The notes: generated from the sequence alone by a model not told the origin. Counted from the stretch's first letter, positions 6,722 to 15,446 are shown. The stretch is 22,456 nt of DNA from Deltaproteobacteria bacterium (GCA_021159525.1 JAGHEC010000395.1:1-22456); one strand, 5' to 3'. Numbers and translations are program-made.

Positions 6722-7988
6722 CCCTGCCTCCAACCATGGTCAGCTCGGCGATCCCTTTCAATTTCTGCCCGATAAACGGAGAATTCTTGCTTTTGGAGAG
6801 AATCCTGTCCGGCTCAAAGACATATTCATAATCCGGATCAATGATCGTAAGGTCGGCGATCCCCCCTGCAACCAGACGGCCGCCCGGCACGCCCAGGATA
6901 CTTGCCCCGGCCCAGGAAAGCTTGTTGATAGCATCGGTCAATTCCAGAACCCCTTCCCGAACCAACTCAAGGGTGAGGGGAAGTGCTGTCTGGAGACCGA
7001 TCATCCCAAAGGCGGCCTTGTCAAATTCCACCGCCTTTTCCAGGGGGCTGTGGGGCGCATGGTCCGTGGCAATCACGTCAATGACTCCCTCCCGCAGGCC
7101 CGACTTAATGGCCGCCACGTCTTCCGGGGTCCTAAGGGGCGGATAGACCTTGGCAAGGGTGTCGTATTTCATAACCCGGCGATGATCCAGGGTGAAATAA
7201 TGAGGCGCGGTCTCGGCCGTCACCGGAATCCCGTCTTCCTTTGCCCGACGGACCAGTTGAACCGAGGAGGCAGTGCTCACATGGGCAATGTGGACCGGCT
7301 TCCCGGTCAACCTGGCCAGAGAGATCTCCCTGTAGACCATAATGTCCTCACTGGCATCGGGAATCCCAGCAAGGCCGATCTGTGTGGATACAACCCCCTC
7401 GTGCATGACCCCACCGGCTGACAGGGCCCTGTCCTCACAGTGAGAAATTACCCGAAGACCGTAAAAGGCAGCGTATTCCAGAGCCCTTCGCATCAACTCG
7501 CTGTTGACCACAGGGAATCCGTCGTCTGAGAGGCCCACGGCCCCCGCCGCCTTCAGATCTCCGAAATCGGTAAGACCTTCGCCGGCCTGTCCTTTTGATA
7601 TGGCGGCGATGGGATAGACCCTGACGAGTCCGGCCCTTTCAGCCTGCTCCAGGATGAATTCCGTTACGGCCCGGCAATCGTTGGGAGGATCGGTGTTGGG
7701 CATGCAAGCCACAGCCGTGTAACCGCCTGCGGCCGCAGCCTTTGCCCCGGTGGCAATGGTCTCCTTGTATTCATGTCCCGGCTCCCTCAGGTGGACATGC
7801 ATATCGATCAAGCCGGGGACAACCAGTTTGCCCGATGCGTCGATCTGCCGGATATGAGGCCCCTCTTCCTGAAAGCCCCCATGAGGAACGATCCTTAAGA
7901 CCTTTGCCCCTTCAATGATGACATCGAGCGCCTCCTTTTTCCTCCTGACGGGATCAATCAGATCGCCGCCCCTGATCCACGTTATCAC
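6702..7988 (-). CDS. pyrC: Dihydroorotase, class I
   Basis: A 428-residue cytoplasmic amidohydrolase for the third step of de novo pyrimidine synthesis, carbamoyl-aspartate to dihydroorotate. The metal site is complete: HVH (H64, H66) in [14 protein letters not shown], the aspartate in GLSDDGFPV (about 155-156), H183 in SHCED, H236 in IAHVST and D309 in ATDHAPH. This separates it from the inactive pyrC-prime partners that accompany some pyrB genes. A GTG at 7988 is preferred because GGAGGA lies 7 nt upstream; a TTG at 8003 would be five codons longer but overlaps that ribosome-binding site. The start overlaps the pyrB end by 35 nt, and its own end carries the ribosome-binding site of the next gene, so all three are probably translationally coupled. 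Confidence 0.95.
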   Translation of the reverse strand: MITWIRGGDLIDPVRRKKEALDVIIEGAKVLRIVPHGGFQEEGPHIRQIDASGKLVVPGLIDMHVHLREPGHEYKETIATGAKAAAAGGYTAVACMPNTDPPNDCRAVTEFILEQAERAGLVRVYPIAAISKGQAGEGLTDFGDLKAAGAVGLSDDGFPVVNSELMRRALEYAAFYGLRVISHCEDRALSAGGVMHEGVVSTQIGLAGIPDASEDIMVYREISLARLTGKPVHIAHVSTASSVQLVRRAKEDGIPVTAETAPHYFTLDHRRVMKYDTLAKVYPPLRTPEDVAAIKSGLREGVIDVIATDHAPHSPLEKAVEFDKAAFGMIGLQTALPLTLELVREGVLELTDAINKLSWAGASILGVPGGRLVAGGIADLTIIDPDYEYVFEPDRILSKSKNSPFIGQKLKGIAELTMVGGRVVWEKE

Positions 7989-8913
7989 CCTTGGCTCCTC
8001 CAATCAAAAGATACAAAACGGCCATGCGCACAGCCACCCCGTTTGCCACCTGGTCCAGAATAACAGACCAGGGGCCGTCTGCCACCTCCGGCGTTATTTC
8101 CACCCCCCGGTTAAGAGGCCCCGGATGCATCACAATAGCCCCTTCATTGGCGCCCTGCAGGATCTCCCTCGTCAGACCGAAAAAGGCGGCATATTCCCGG
8201 ATGCTCGGAAACAAAACCCTGGTCTGCCTCTCCAGTTGAATGCGGAGCACCATCACCACGTCTTTTCCCCAAATCGCCTCTGCCGGATCGGCAACCACAT
8301 TCACTCCAAACGTCTCTATCCCAATCGGCATCATGGTAGGCGGACCCGAAAGCGTTACCTCAGCCCCCATCTTGGTCAAGCCGATGATGTTGGATCGGGC
8401 CACACGGCTGTGGGAGATATCGCCCATAATCACTACCTTCAACCCCTTAATCCGGCCCATCTTTTCCCTGATTGTATACAAATCCAGAAGGGCCTGGGTC
8501 GGGTGTTCGTTGATGCCGTCTCCCGCATTGATGATGCCGGCACTCACCTCCCTTGCCAGCATATGGGGCGCCCCGCTAGAGGGATGTCTCAAAACGATCA
8601 CATCTGGCCGCATGGCCTGTAAATTTCGCGCGGTGTCCACAAGGGTCTCACCCTTCACCATGCTGCTTGTAGATGCGGAAAGACTGAAGGTATCTGCACT
8701 GAGCCGCTTGGCAGCCACATCAAATGAGGTTCGGGTCCGGGTGCTCGGTTCATAGAAGAAATTGACGATGCTCTTGCCGCGCAGCGTGGGGACCTTTTTG
8801 ATATCCCTGGCAGAAATCGCCTTCAATGATTCGGCCGTATCCAGAATCAGGTTGATTTCCTGGACAGACAACTGCCGCATCCCCAACAAATCTTTATGCC
8901 CGAATTTCGTCAC
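7954..8913 (-). CDS. pyrB: Aspartate carbamoyltransferase catalytic subunit
   Basis: A 319-residue enzyme that joins carbamoyl phosphate and aspartate, the committed step of pyrimidine synthesis. The carbamoyl-phosphate site STRTRTSF is at 57-64, the SMVKGETL loop near 84-91, the HPTQALLDL segment near 135-145, and the aspartate-side motifs LRIQLERQ and [11 protein letters not shown] in the C-terminal half. It starts with GTG at 8913, 6 nt after GAGGAG. No pyrI regulatory subunit follows; pyrC overlaps its end instead. The transcript leader carries an 11-bp terminator hairpin whose U-run ends one base before the ribosome-binding site, plus a short leader frame, suggesting attenuation control (see 8926-8962). 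Confidence 0.96.
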   Translation of the reverse strand: MTKFGHKDLLGMRQLSVQEINLILDTAESLKAISARDIKKVPTLRGKSIVNFFYEPSTRTRTSFDVAAKRLSADTFSLSASTSSMVKGETLVDTARNLQAMRPDVIVLRHPSSGAPHMLAREVSAGIINAGDGINEHPTQALLDLYTIREKMGRIKGLKVVIMGDISHSRVARSNIIGLTKMGAEVTLSGPPTMMPIGIETFGVNVVADPAEAIWGKDVVMVLRIQLERQTRVLFPSIREYAAFFGLTREILQGANEGAIVMHPGPLNRGVEITPEVADGPWSVILDQVANGVAVRMAVLYLLIGGAKGDNVDQGRRSD

Positions 8914-8925
8914 AGCAGACTCCTC

Positions 8926-8962
8926 AAAAAAAACCCCCTTGCCTGCGATCAGACAAGAGGGT
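8926..8962 (-). terminator. Attenuator-type terminator ahead of pyrB
   Basis: Read on the minus strand, ACCCTCTTGTC (8962-8952) pairs with GGCAAGGGGGT (8943-8933) over 11 bp, two of them G-U, around an 8-base loop, followed by eight T (8933-8926). The hairpin ends next to GAGGAG of pyrB and cannot sit there as a simple end-of-operon terminator without blocking pyrB, so an attenuator is the natural reading. A pyrB promoter between it and pyrB is excluded by lack of space. Confidence 0.8.
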
Positions 8963-8993
8963 CTTTAATATTGCGCCACCATGCAATCATCAT
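8949..8993 (-). CDS. Candidate 14-residue pyrB leader peptide
   Basis: ATG at 8993 opens [14 protein letters not shown] and stops at TGA 8951-8949, which is the first three bases of the attenuator loop. A ribosome that reaches this stop would cover the whole 5' arm of the terminator. That is the geometry of leader-coupled attenuation, known in principle from enterobacterial pyrBI. There is no clear Shine-Dalgarno. A 24-codon frame beginning at the ATG at 9064 (MVQGFTIRVN...) stops at 8990 and overlaps this start as ATGA, which could supply it by coupling. Coding status is an inference from position alone. Confidence 0.4.
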   Translation of the reverse strand: MMIAWWRNIKDPLV

Positions 8994-9070
8994 CTATTTA
9001 TTGGATATTGCTTGAAGTTTTGCCGGAAAATTGGATTTACCCGAATTGTGAACCCCTGAACCATTGGAGG

Positions 9071-9099
9071 ATCATACACAAAGCCGCGCTCGGGAGCAA
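9071..9099 (-). promoter_or_regulatory. Candidate sigma-70 promoter for the pyrBC unit
   Basis: On the minus strand TTGCTC (9099-9094) and TATGAT (9076-9071) are separated by exactly 17 bases. The -10 matches five of six consensus bases and the -35 matches three. Transcription would begin near 9064, just past the rplQ terminator, giving a leader of about 150 nt before pyrB. Confidence 0.5.
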
Positions 9100-9130
9100 C
9101 TCCAAAAAGAGGGGCCATCGCCGCCCCCTT
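9099..9130 (-). terminator. Intrinsic terminator after rplQ
   Basis: On the minus strand AAGGGGGC, a short loop, then GGCCCCTCTTTTT forms a GC-rich stem with one internal mismatch and a T-run about 25 nt past the rplQ stop. It marks the end of the ribosomal-protein block and separates it from the pyr unit. Confidence 0.7.
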
Positions 9131-9149
9131 AATGGTCCTTCCGGTTCGA

Positions 9150-9542
9150 TCACCTTCCTTTCGCCTTTCCCGATAGTCTGGCTTCATCAGCGGGAAGGAG
9201 CTGAACAATCGAAACAGGGGCACCATCGCCTTTGCGCACCCCCTTTTTGACAATTCTCAGATAGCCGCCCTGTCGATCAAGAAAGCGCTTCCCGGCCTCA
9301 TTGAACAGCTTATGTACAACTGCCTTGTTCTCCATATAGGCAAGGGCCTGACGCCGGGCATGGAGATCTCCCCGTTTAGCGAGAGTAACCATTTTTTCAG
9401 CCACAGGACGGATCGCCTTGGCCTTCGCATCGGTTGTTTCGATCTGTTCATGTGCGAACAGAGATGTCACCATGTTCCTGAGCATAGCCCGCCGATGCCC
9501 TGTATTGCGTCCTAACTGTTTCCCTGCCTTCCTATGCCTCAT
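9150..9542 (-). CDS. rplQ: 50S ribosomal protein L17
   Basis: A 130-residue large-subunit protein that lies near the peptide exit tunnel region. The N-terminus [20 protein letters not shown] is the family signature, followed by [20 protein letters not shown] and a C-terminal [15 protein letters not shown] segment (here [14 protein letters not shown]). Length is close to the E. coli protein (127). ATG start. It is the last gene of the alpha part of the block, 53 nt after rpoA, and is followed by an intrinsic terminator. Confidence 0.98.
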   Translation of the reverse strand: MRHRKAGKQLGRNTGHRRAMLRNMVTSLFAHEQIETTDAKAKAIRPVAEKMVTLAKRGDLHARRQALAYMENKAVVHKLFNEAGKRFLDRQGGYLRIVKKGVRKGDGAPVSIVQLLPADEARLSGKAKGR

Positions 9543-9595
9543 TTATCTTTTCCCTTTCGCTTTTTTTCGCCTTCAGTCTCCTCGCCGGCCTTTTT

Positions 9596-10717
9596 CTATT
9601 TCTTCTTTGCCCTTACCTCTTTTTCTTCATCTCCGTCTTTTTCCAGAGCCGCCTCTTCTCTCCCATCCCCTTCCGTCTCTGCCTCTTGCCCTTCCCCTTC
9701 TTGCACTGCTTCCTTCTCATCAAGGACCGGGGCCGTTGGAAAATGAGGTATCTTCATACCCAAGGAGAGTCCCATCTCTTCCAGAATAGACTTGATCTCG
9801 TTGAGGGACTTTCTTCCGAAATTCTTGGTCTTGAGCATTTCGCCTTCTGTTTTTTGAACCAGTTCACCGATAAGGGAAATCTTGGCGTTTTGAAGACAGT
9901 TGGCCGAACGCACCGATAACTCGAGATCCGAAACAGGTCGAAAGAGGTTTTCGTTCAGCTTTTCTCTCTCCACATCCTCTTCCTCTTCCTCCGGCTCTAA
10001 CTCCTCCTCAAAATTGATGAACGGGTTCATCTGCTCCTTGAGGATCTTGGCGGCATAAGCCACCGCATCTTCAGGGAGCACGCTTCCATCTGTCCATACC
10101 TCCAAGGTCAACTTGTCATAATCAGTTATCTGACCCACCCTGGCGTTTGTGACCACATAGTTGACCTTTTGAATGGGAGAAAAGGCTGCATCCATAGGGA
10201 TGACGCCAATTGGCGCTTCAGATGATTTGTTTTTCTCGGACGGCACATACCCCTTGCCCATCCTAACCACCATCTCCATATTCACCTTGCCCTCCTTGTT
10301 GAGAGTGGCAACGTGTTGTTCAGGGTTGAGGATTTCTACCAGGCCGTTCGTCTCAATATCACCAGCCGTCACCACGCCCTCACCCTCGGATTGCAGGTGG
10401 ATAAGGGCCTCCTCCGTATCGAGCATCTTGAGACGTATCGCCTTCAGATTCAGAATAATATCCGTGACATCTTCTAACACCCCGGGAATGGTTGAAAACT
10501 CATGAAGAACATTGTCAAACTTGACGGAGACAATAGCCGCCCCTTGCAGGGACGACAACAACACGCGCCTCAGCGAATTTCCGATAGTAATGCCGAACCC
10601 CCTTTCCAGAGGTTCACATACAAACTTCCCGTAGGAGCTGGTGCAACTCTCCGGATCAATCTCGATCCGTTTCGGCTTTATCAACTCACGCCAGTTTTTG
10701 CTCTTTAGATCTACCAA
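9596..10717 (-). CDS. rpoA: RNA polymerase alpha subunit, with acidic C-terminal tail
   Basis: A 373-residue alpha subunit. The N-terminal domain (about 1-230) nucleates polymerase assembly, with [17 protein letters not shown] and the dimer/beta-contact segments intact. A glutamate-rich linker ([10 protein letters not shown]) leads to the C-terminal domain (about 258-328), which binds UP-element DNA and activators and contains the helix-hairpin-helix [12 protein letters not shown]. The core ends near residue 328, close to the 329-residue E. coli protein; after it comes a 45-residue tail rich in Glu, Asp, Gly and finally Lys (329-373, about 9599-9733). The TTG start at 10717 has GGAGG 5 nt upstream. 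It lies 72 nt after rpsD and 53 nt before rplQ. Confidence 0.97.
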   Translation of the reverse strand: MVDLKSKNWRELIKPKRIEIDPESCTSSYGKFVCEPLERGFGITIGNSLRRVLLSSLQGAAIVSVKFDNVLHEFSTIPGVLEDVTDIILNLKAIRLKMLDTEEALIHLQSEGEGVVTAGDIETNGLVEILNPEQHVATLNKEGKVNMEMVVRMGKGYVPSEKNKSSEAPIGVIPMDAAFSPIQKVNYVVTNARVGQITDYDKLTLEVWTDGSVLPEDAVAYAAKILKEQMNPFINFEEELEPEEEEEDVEREKLNENLFRPVSDLELSVRSANCLQNAKISLIGELVQKTEGEMLKTKNFGRKSLNEIKSILEEMGLSLGMKIPHFPTAPVLDEKEAVQEGEGQEAETEGDGREEAALEKDGDEEKEVRAKKK

Positions 10718-10789
10718 GAAGGCCTCCCCATGCTTTTGTTGACAATATGTAATGAAACCGTTAGGTCAGCATTAACAAATTTCACGTAC

Positions 10790-11419
10790 TTATTTTGAAT
10801 ACAATTCTATAATAAGCTGTTCCTGAATGGGCATCGTGAGATCTTCTCGGTTGGGAAGGGACTTCAGCGTCCCCTTAAACTTTTCCTTGTCAACTTCAAT
10901 CCAGTCCGGAATGCCACGTCTGACCACAGTCTCCATTGCCCCGATAATCTGAGGCGCCTTTTTGCTTTCCTCTTTAACCTTGATTTCATCTCCCGGCTTA
11001 ACCAGATAAGAAGGGATATTGACCTTCTTGTCGTTCACCGTAAAATGGTTGTGTCTGACAAGTTGTCTTGCTTGACTGCGTGAGGCGGCAAACCCCATTC
11101 TATACACGATATTATCCAGACGAGACTCCAGTATCAGCAAGAGATTGGTGCCGGTGACCCCTTTCCGCCTGTCGGCCAAGGTATAATATCCCTTGAACTG
11201 CTTTTCCAGTACACCATAAATCCTTTTAACCTTCTGCTTCTCCCTGAGTTGGACTTTATAATCAGAGATCTTCCCTCCGCGTCTCTGTCCGTGTTGGCCC
11301 GGCGCATAGGCCCGTCTTTCAAAGGCACACTTGTCCCCATAGCACCTGTCGCCCTTCAAATAGAGCTTCAGATTCTCTCGTCGGCACAATTTGCATGAAG
11401 AATCCCTATATCTGGCCAA
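10790..11419 (-). CDS. rpsD: 30S ribosomal protein S4, zinc-binding form
   Basis: A 209-residue primary 16S rRNA-binding protein of the small-subunit body. The N-terminal zinc ribbon is complete (C9, C12, C26, C31), so this is the C+ form. The S4 RNA-binding domain is [20 protein letters not shown] and onward through [16 protein letters not shown]. In many bacteria S4 represses its own alpha operon by binding a leader pseudoknot; I did not identify such a structure here. It begins with TTG (11419) after GGAGGG; the conserved MARYR start supports this. The gap from rpsK is 78 nt. Confidence 0.98.
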   Translation of the reverse strand: MARYRDSSCKLCRRENLKLYLKGDRCYGDKCAFERRAYAPGQHGQRRGGKISDYKVQLREKQKVKRIYGVLEKQFKGYYTLADRRKGVTGTNLLLILESRLDNIVYRMGFAASRSQARQLVRHNHFTVNDKKVNIPSYLVKPGDEIKVKEESKKAPQIIGAMETVVRRGIPDWIEVDKEKFKGTLKSLPNREDLTMPIQEQLIIELYSK

Positions 11420-11497
11420 AATAAGCCCTCCTGCCCCGATGCATCATCATCCATTGCTTTCTATTCATTTTGACTCCGGCACACAGCATGGCTACTC

Positions 11498-11893
11498 TTA
11501 TACCCGCCGGCGCTTCGGAGGCCGGCAGCCGTTATGGGGAATAGGCGTCACGTCTCTGATAACCGTCACCGTAAAGCCTTCTACCTGCAATGACCGCAAG
11601 GCAGCCTCTCTCCCGACACCAGGACCCTTGACCCGGACTTCTGCCACCCTCATTCCCTGGTCCATGGCCTGCCTGAGCGCGTCCCTGCCCGCGATCTGGG
11701 CCGCAAATGGGGTGCTCTTTCGAGACCCCTTCACGCCGCCTCTTCCCGCGCTTGACTGGGCAATGACATTTCCCTCAAGATCGGTAATTGTTACGATGGT
11801 ATTGTTAAAGGTCGACTGGATATGCACAATCCCGGAGGGGACATTCTTCTTTTCCTTTTTGGATTTAACTCTCTTTCTCGCCGTTTTTGCCAT
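11498..11893 (-). CDS. rpsK: 30S ribosomal protein S11
   Basis: A 131-residue protein of the 30S platform near the E site. Conserved segments include [44 protein letters not shown] and the strongly conserved C-terminus [21 protein letters not shown] start with GAGGA 6 nt upstream. It follows rpsM by 17 nt. Confidence 0.98.
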   Translation of the reverse strand: MAKTARKRVKSKKEKKNVPSGIVHIQSTFNNTIVTITDLEGNVIAQSSAGRGGVKGSRKSTPFAAQIAGRDALRQAMDQGMRVAEVRVKGPGVGREAALRSLQVEGFTVTVIRDVTPIPHNGCRPPKRRRV

Positions 11894-11910
11894 GCTGTAT
11901 CCTCAAATCG

Positions 11911-12282
11911 CTATTTTTTTCTCTTTCCCATCACGGCACGCCGCGGTCCCTTCCTGGTCCTCGCGTTCGTACTGGTCCGTTGCCCCCTGACAGGCAGCCC
12001 TTTGCGGTGTCTCAAGCCACGGTACGCTCCAAGGTCCATCAGCCGCTTGATATTCATGGATACTTCCCGTCTCAGATCCCCCTCAACCTTGCATCTCTCG
12101 TCGATGACCCTTCTGATGCTGGTGATCTGATCCGGAGTGAGATCGTCGGATTTAATGCCCCCGTCTACACCGGCCTCGGATAATATCTTCTGTGCCATCG
12201 GCCTCCCAATCCCATAGATATAGGTGAGGGCAATCTCAATCCGCTTTCCCCTTGGTAAGTCAACACCCGCGATCCTTGCCAA
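11911..12282 (-). CDS. rpsM: 30S ribosomal protein S13
   Basis: A 123-residue protein of the 30S head that contacts the P-site tRNA and the large subunit. It shows [35 protein letters not shown] and the basic tail RGLPVRGQ-like segment ([19 protein letters not shown]). It starts with TTG at 12282 after GAGGAG; the family N-terminus begins exactly at that codon. The gap after rpmJ is 76 nt. Confidence 0.98.
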   Translation of the reverse strand: MARIAGVDLPRGKRIEIALTYIYGIGRPMAQKILSEAGVDGGIKSDDLTPDQITSIRRVIDERCKVEGDLRREVSMNIKRLMDLGAYRGLRHRKGLPVRGQRTSTNARTRKGPRRAVMGKRKK

Positions 12283-12358
12283 TTTTTAGCTCCTCTTTCC
12301 TTAATAGTCCAAAACCCGCTGATTCAAGCACCCGCATCCCGGCCTCGCGGGAGCGCGA

Positions 12359-12472
12359 TCATCCCTGTCGCTGCTTGTGGCGAGGATTGTCGCAAATCAC
12401 ACGCGTAATGCCGTTTCGCCGAATAATCTTGCACCGCTTACAGATCTTCTTAATTGATGGTTTCACTTTCAT
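12359..12472 (-). CDS. rpmJ: 50S ribosomal protein L36, zinc-binding form
   Basis: A 37-residue protein, easily missed because of its size. The sequence starts [20 protein letters not shown] and ends PRHKQRQG. Zinc ligands C11, C14, C27 and H32 are all present, the C+ type. ATG at 12472 with AAGGA just upstream; TGA at 12361-12359. It lies between infA (83 nt upstream) and rpsM (76 nt downstream) in the normal order, and directly downstream of a promoter-like sequence at 12508-12536. Confidence 0.97.
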   Translation of the reverse strand: MKVKPSIKKICKRCKIIRRNGITRVICDNPRHKQRQG

Positions 12473-12507
12473 AATCCTTGTATCCTCACACATCCGCTTT
12501 TCGCGCT

Positions 12508-12536
12508 GTTGTAAAAACGGAGGAAAGCGTTGTCAA
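12508..12536 (-). promoter_or_regulatory. Internal promoter ahead of rpmJ and the alpha genes
   Basis: On the minus strand a perfect -35 TTGACA (12536-12531), a 17-base spacer and TACAAC as -10 (12513-12508, four of six consensus bases) lie in the 83-nt gap between infA and rpmJ. Transcription would start near 12501 and read rpmJ-rpsM-rpsK-rpsD-rpoA-rplQ. Confidence 0.6.
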
Positions 12537-12555
12537 CACCCGGGATGTCTCTGCA

Positions 12556-12780
12556 TCACTGCCTTGTACCCCGGTAAACAATCCGTCCCCTGGTTAAATC
12601 ATACGGGGATAGTTCCACCACCACCATGTCCCCTGGCAATATCTTAATGAAATTTTTTCGAATCCTGCCTGATATATGGGACAACACCCGGTGCCCGTTC
12701 TTGAGTTCCACCCTGAACATGGCATTGGGCAGCGTTTCAATCACAATTCCCTCGACCTCAATCGCTTCTTCCTTGGGCAT
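12556..12780 (-). CDS. infA: Translation initiation factor IF-1
   Basis: A 74-residue OB-fold protein that binds the 30S A site during initiation. It shows the family core [40 protein letters not shown] and the C-terminal [11 protein letters not shown]. Length is close to the 72 of E. coli. ATG with GAAGG upstream. It directly follows secY (48 nt) with neither adk nor map between. Confidence 0.98.
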   Translation of the reverse strand: MPKEEAIEVEGIVIETLPNAMFRVELKNGHRVLSHISGRIRKNFIKILPGDMVVVELSPYDLTRGRIVYRGTRQ

Positions 12781-12828
12781 ATGACCTTCTTCGTTAAACC
12801 GCCCATTCCAAAAAGACCTGCCAAGAAC

Positions 12829-14142
12829 CTATCTCGCCTTTCCAAACCCCTTCTTCATAAAGCTTTCGTAATGCCTGGTCAACAGATGGGACTCGATCTG
12901 ATTTGTGGTGTCCATTGCCACGCCCACCACAATCAGGAGCCCGGTTCCACCGAAATAAAATGGCACATGCAAATGGTAGATCAGGATAGTTGGCAGGACA
13001 CAAACCGCCGAGACATAAATAGCACCCGAGAAGGTAAGTCTTGTCAACACCCTGTCAATATACTCTGCTGTGTTCTTTCCAGGTCTGATCCCCGGGATGA
13101 ATCCTCCGGCCCGTTTCATATTGTCGGCAACGTCCACTGGATTGAAATGTACGGCGGTATAGAAATAACAGAAAAAGAATATAAACGTCACATATATCAG
13201 TGTGTAGATGATATGTCCGGGCGATAGTGCTTTGACAATATATTGAAGCCACGGAAACTCATCAACACTCAAGAAATTGGCAATGGTCGCCGGGAACATG
13301 ATGATAGAAGAAGCAAAAATGGGCGGAATTACCCCTGCGGTGTTGACCTTGAGGGGCAGATGCGTGCTTTGACCGCCATACATCTTGCGGCCGATTACCC
13401 GCTTGGCATACTGCACCGGAATCCGTCGCTGCCCTCTTTCCACAAAAACGATAGCGCCCACCACTGCAATCATCAGCGCAACGATCAGGATCATGAAAAA
13501 GGGAGTCAGTTCCCCGGTGCTCATAAGCCTGAACGTATTGGCAACGCCCACCGGAAATCTGGCAACAATGCCCGAAAAAATGATCAGAGAGATCCCGTTT
13601 CCGATCCCGCGCTCTGTGATCTGTTCCCCAAGCCACATGAGAAAGGAGGTGCCCGCGGTCAAGGTAATCACCGTCAAAAGCCTGAATCCCCAGCCCCCTG
13701 TGGGCACAATCATGGCCCCGCCGGGGCTGGTCATGTTCTCCAGGCCGACAGCAATTCCGAATCCCTGGATGATGCTCAGTATGACCGTTCCATACCGGGT
13801 ATATTGCGTAATCTTCTTGCGGCCCTGTTCGCCCTCCTTTTTGAGCTTCTCCAGATACGGGACCACCACAGTCATAAGTTCTAAGATAATGGATGCGCTG
13901 ATATACGGCATGATGCCCAGGGCCATGACCGACATCTGGCTCAACGCGCCGCCGGAGAACATGTCAAAAAGACCAAAAAGCGTCCCCTGCCTCGCGTTAA
14001 AAAAAGCCGCCAATGCGGCCCCATCAATCCCGGGGGTCGGGATATGACACCCAACGCGGTAAACCGCGAGCATGAACAGCGTAAAGAGAATTTTTTTCTT
14101 CAGCTCAGGTATCTTGGCAATATTTTGAAATCCGCCGATCAT
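12829..14142 (-). CDS. secY: Protein translocase subunit SecY
   Basis: A 437-residue inner-membrane channel protein of the SecYEG translocon, with about ten hydrophobic segments. The N-terminus FQNIAKIPELKKKILFTLFM precedes TM1; the plug and lateral-gate region (ALGIMPYISASIILELM), the GEQITERGIGNGISLIIF segment and the cytoplasmic loops with RGQRRIPVQYAKR (ribosome/SecA contact) are present. The C-terminus ends IESHLLTRHYESFMKKG. Length matches E. coli SecY (443). ATG with GGATGG upstream; 97 nt after rplO. Confidence 0.98.
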   Translation of the reverse strand: MIGGFQNIAKIPELKKKILFTLFMLAVYRVGCHIPTPGIDGAALAAFFNARQGTLFGLFDMFSGGALSQMSVMALGIMPYISASIILELMTVVVPYLEKLKKEGEQGRKKITQYTRYGTVILSIIQGFGIAVGLENMTSPGGAMIVPTGGWGFRLLTVITLTAGTSFLMWLGEQITERGIGNGISLIIFSGIVARFPVGVANTFRLMSTGELTPFFMILIVALMIAVVGAIVFVERGQRRIPVQYAKRVIGRKMYGGQSTHLPLKVNTAGVIPPIFASSIIMFPATIANFLSVDEFPWLQYIVKALSPGHIIYTLIYVTFIFFFCYFYTAVHFNPVDVADNMKRAGGFIPGIRPGKNTAEYIDRVLTRLTFSGAIYVSAVCVLPTILIYHLHVPFYFGGTGLLIVVGVAMDTTNQIESHLLTRHYESFMKKGFGKAR

Positions 14143-14239
14143 ACATCCATCCGTTTTACCATCGCGATTTGCAAATCTGTAATCCCGGGCACCCCAACCA
14201 CCCCTGCAATCCAGGCTTATCAGCCAAAAATCGCTGTCC

Positions 14240-14680
14240 TCAGATCAGCTCAACCCTGCCGCCGGCCGCCTCAACCTTCCTAACAGCCGTCTTGCTTGCC
14301 TTGTGGATCCTGACAACTACAGGGCTGGACAGTTCTCCATCACCCAACAGCTTGATCCCATCCCTCATCTTTTTGACAAGCCCGGACGCCTGCAAGGCCT
14401 TGGGATCAACCGGGGCATCGGTAGAGAATCGGTTCAGATCGTCCACATTGATAACCGCGTATTCCTTCTTGAAGCGGTTGGTAAATCCTCGCTTGGGAAG
14501 GCGCCTCTGAAGCGGCATCTGTCCACCCTCAAATCCAGGCTTCACACCCCCCCCTGAACGAGAATTCTGCCCTTTTTGTCCCCTGCATGCGGTCTTTCCA
14601 TGCCCGGATCCAGGACCCCTCCCTACTCTCTTTCGCTTCTTTCTGGACCCTTCAGCGGGTGAAAGCTCGTGAATCTTCAT
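14240..14680 (-). CDS. rplO: 50S ribosomal protein L15
   Basis: A 146-residue protein of the large subunit, a late assembly factor contacting 23S rRNA. The N-terminus MKIHELSPAEGSRKKRKRVG with RGPGSGHGKTACRGQKGQ is the glycine/basic-rich family extension; the C-terminal globular part ends KVEAAGGRVELI. The ATG at 14680 is chosen over an in-frame ATG at 14698 because the conserved sequence starts there, GGGGAAGAG precedes it, and the longer version would overlap rpmD. It follows rpmD by 14 nt. Confidence 0.97.
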   Translation of the reverse strand: MKIHELSPAEGSRKKRKRVGRGPGSGHGKTACRGQKGQNSRSGGGVKPGFEGGQMPLQRRLPKRGFTNRFKKEYAVINVDDLNRFSTDAPVDPKALQASGLVKKMRDGIKLLGDGELSSPVVVRIHKASKTAVRKVEAAGGRVELI

Positions 14681-14694
14681 CTCTTCCCCATATC

Positions 14695-14871
14695 TCAACC
14701 CAGCTTGACCAGGAATGAAACCTTCTCAATCATACCCCTGATTGCTGGCGTATTATTTAGTTCCACCGACTTGTTCAGCTTGGTCAAACCCAATCCCCTA
14801 AGGGTTTGCCGAATCTTTTTGCTCTTGCCGATGCCGCTCTTGACAAGCGTTACCTTAATTGTCTCACTCAT
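14695..14871 (-). CDS. rpmD: 50S ribosomal protein L30
   Basis: A 58-residue large-subunit protein. The family pattern is [20 protein letters not shown], then [20 protein letters not shown] and [11 protein letters not shown]. The start is between ATG 14871 and an in-frame TTG at 14877, two codons earlier. GGAGG lies 6 nt before the TTG and 12 nt before the ATG, so the TTG is possible and would fit the non-AUG habit of neighbouring genes. It is located in the usual place between rpsE and rplO. Confidence 0.95.
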   Translation of the reverse strand: MSETIKVTLVKSGIGKSKKIRQTLRGLGLTKLNKSVELNNTPAIRGMIEKVSFLVKLG

Positions 14872-14948
14872 TTCCAACTCTCGCCTCCGGGATCCGGCTG
14901 TATCAGCCTCGGCTGCTCTCCAGGCTGAAGCCTCCCTGAATCAACAGG

Positions 14949-15446
14949 CTACGCCCCCGCTTCCTCTACTGCCTTTCCCCTCCGGAGCATAATCTTCTCC
15001 GGATTGCGGAGTAGACGAAGTCCCTTGATGGTTGCCTTCACCACATTATGAGGATTGTGGGAACCCAGGCATTTGGTCAGGATATTCTGAATTCCCGCTG
15101 CCTCCAGAACCGCACGAACCGCTCCACCGGCAATCAAACCCGTACCTTTTGCCGCAGGCTTCAGCAATACGCGGCCCGCGCCGCAGTTCCCGATGACCTC
15201 ATACGGAATGGATTTCTCGCTCAGGCATACATTTCTCATGTCCCTTTTGGCCTTCTCGATCCCCTTTCGGATGGCTTCCGGCACCTGATTGGCCTTTCCC
15301 AGCCCACTCCCCACCATGCCTTTGCCGTCTCCCACAACAACAATAGCGCTGAAACTGAACCGTCGTCCACCCTTGACAACCTTTGCCACCCGGTTGATGT
15401 GGACCACCTTCTCGATCAACTGCGCTTCGTCTTCTCCTGCAAACAC
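14949..15446 (-). CDS. rpsE: 30S ribosomal protein S5
   Basis: A 165-residue protein important for decoding accuracy and mRNA entry. Family segments are [20 protein letters not shown] with [19 protein letters not shown], the [16 protein letters not shown] helix and the [19 protein letters not shown] core. It starts with GTG at 15446, preceded by AGGGAG. The 119-nt gap after rplR is the longest inside the spc part and holds a strong unused Shine-Dalgarno. Confidence 0.97.
   Translation of the reverse strand: MFAGEDEAQLIEKVVHINRVAKVVKGGRRFSFSAIVVVGDGKGMVGSGLGKANQVPEAIRKGIEKAKRDMRNVCLSEKSIPYEVIGNCGAGRVLLKPAAKGTGLIAGGAVRAVLEAAGIQNILTKCLGSHNPHNVVKATIKGLRLLRNPEKIMLRRGKAVEEAGA

Noticed and set aside
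6642..7421. Plus-strand open frame of 259 codons opposite pyrC and the regulator start
   Set aside because: It is antisense to well-conserved genes and shows no recognisable domain.
6702..7988. Possibility that pyrC is an inactive pyrC-prime, as with some pyrB-linked copies
   Set aside because: All expected metal and catalytic residues (both HxH histidines, the central aspartate, two further histidines and the DHAPH aspartate) are present.
8914..9100. PyrR-binding attenuator in the pyrB leader
   Set aside because: I could not find the conserved purine-rich loop sequence associated with PyrR sites, nor a convincing anti-terminator that pairs with the 5' arm of the stem.
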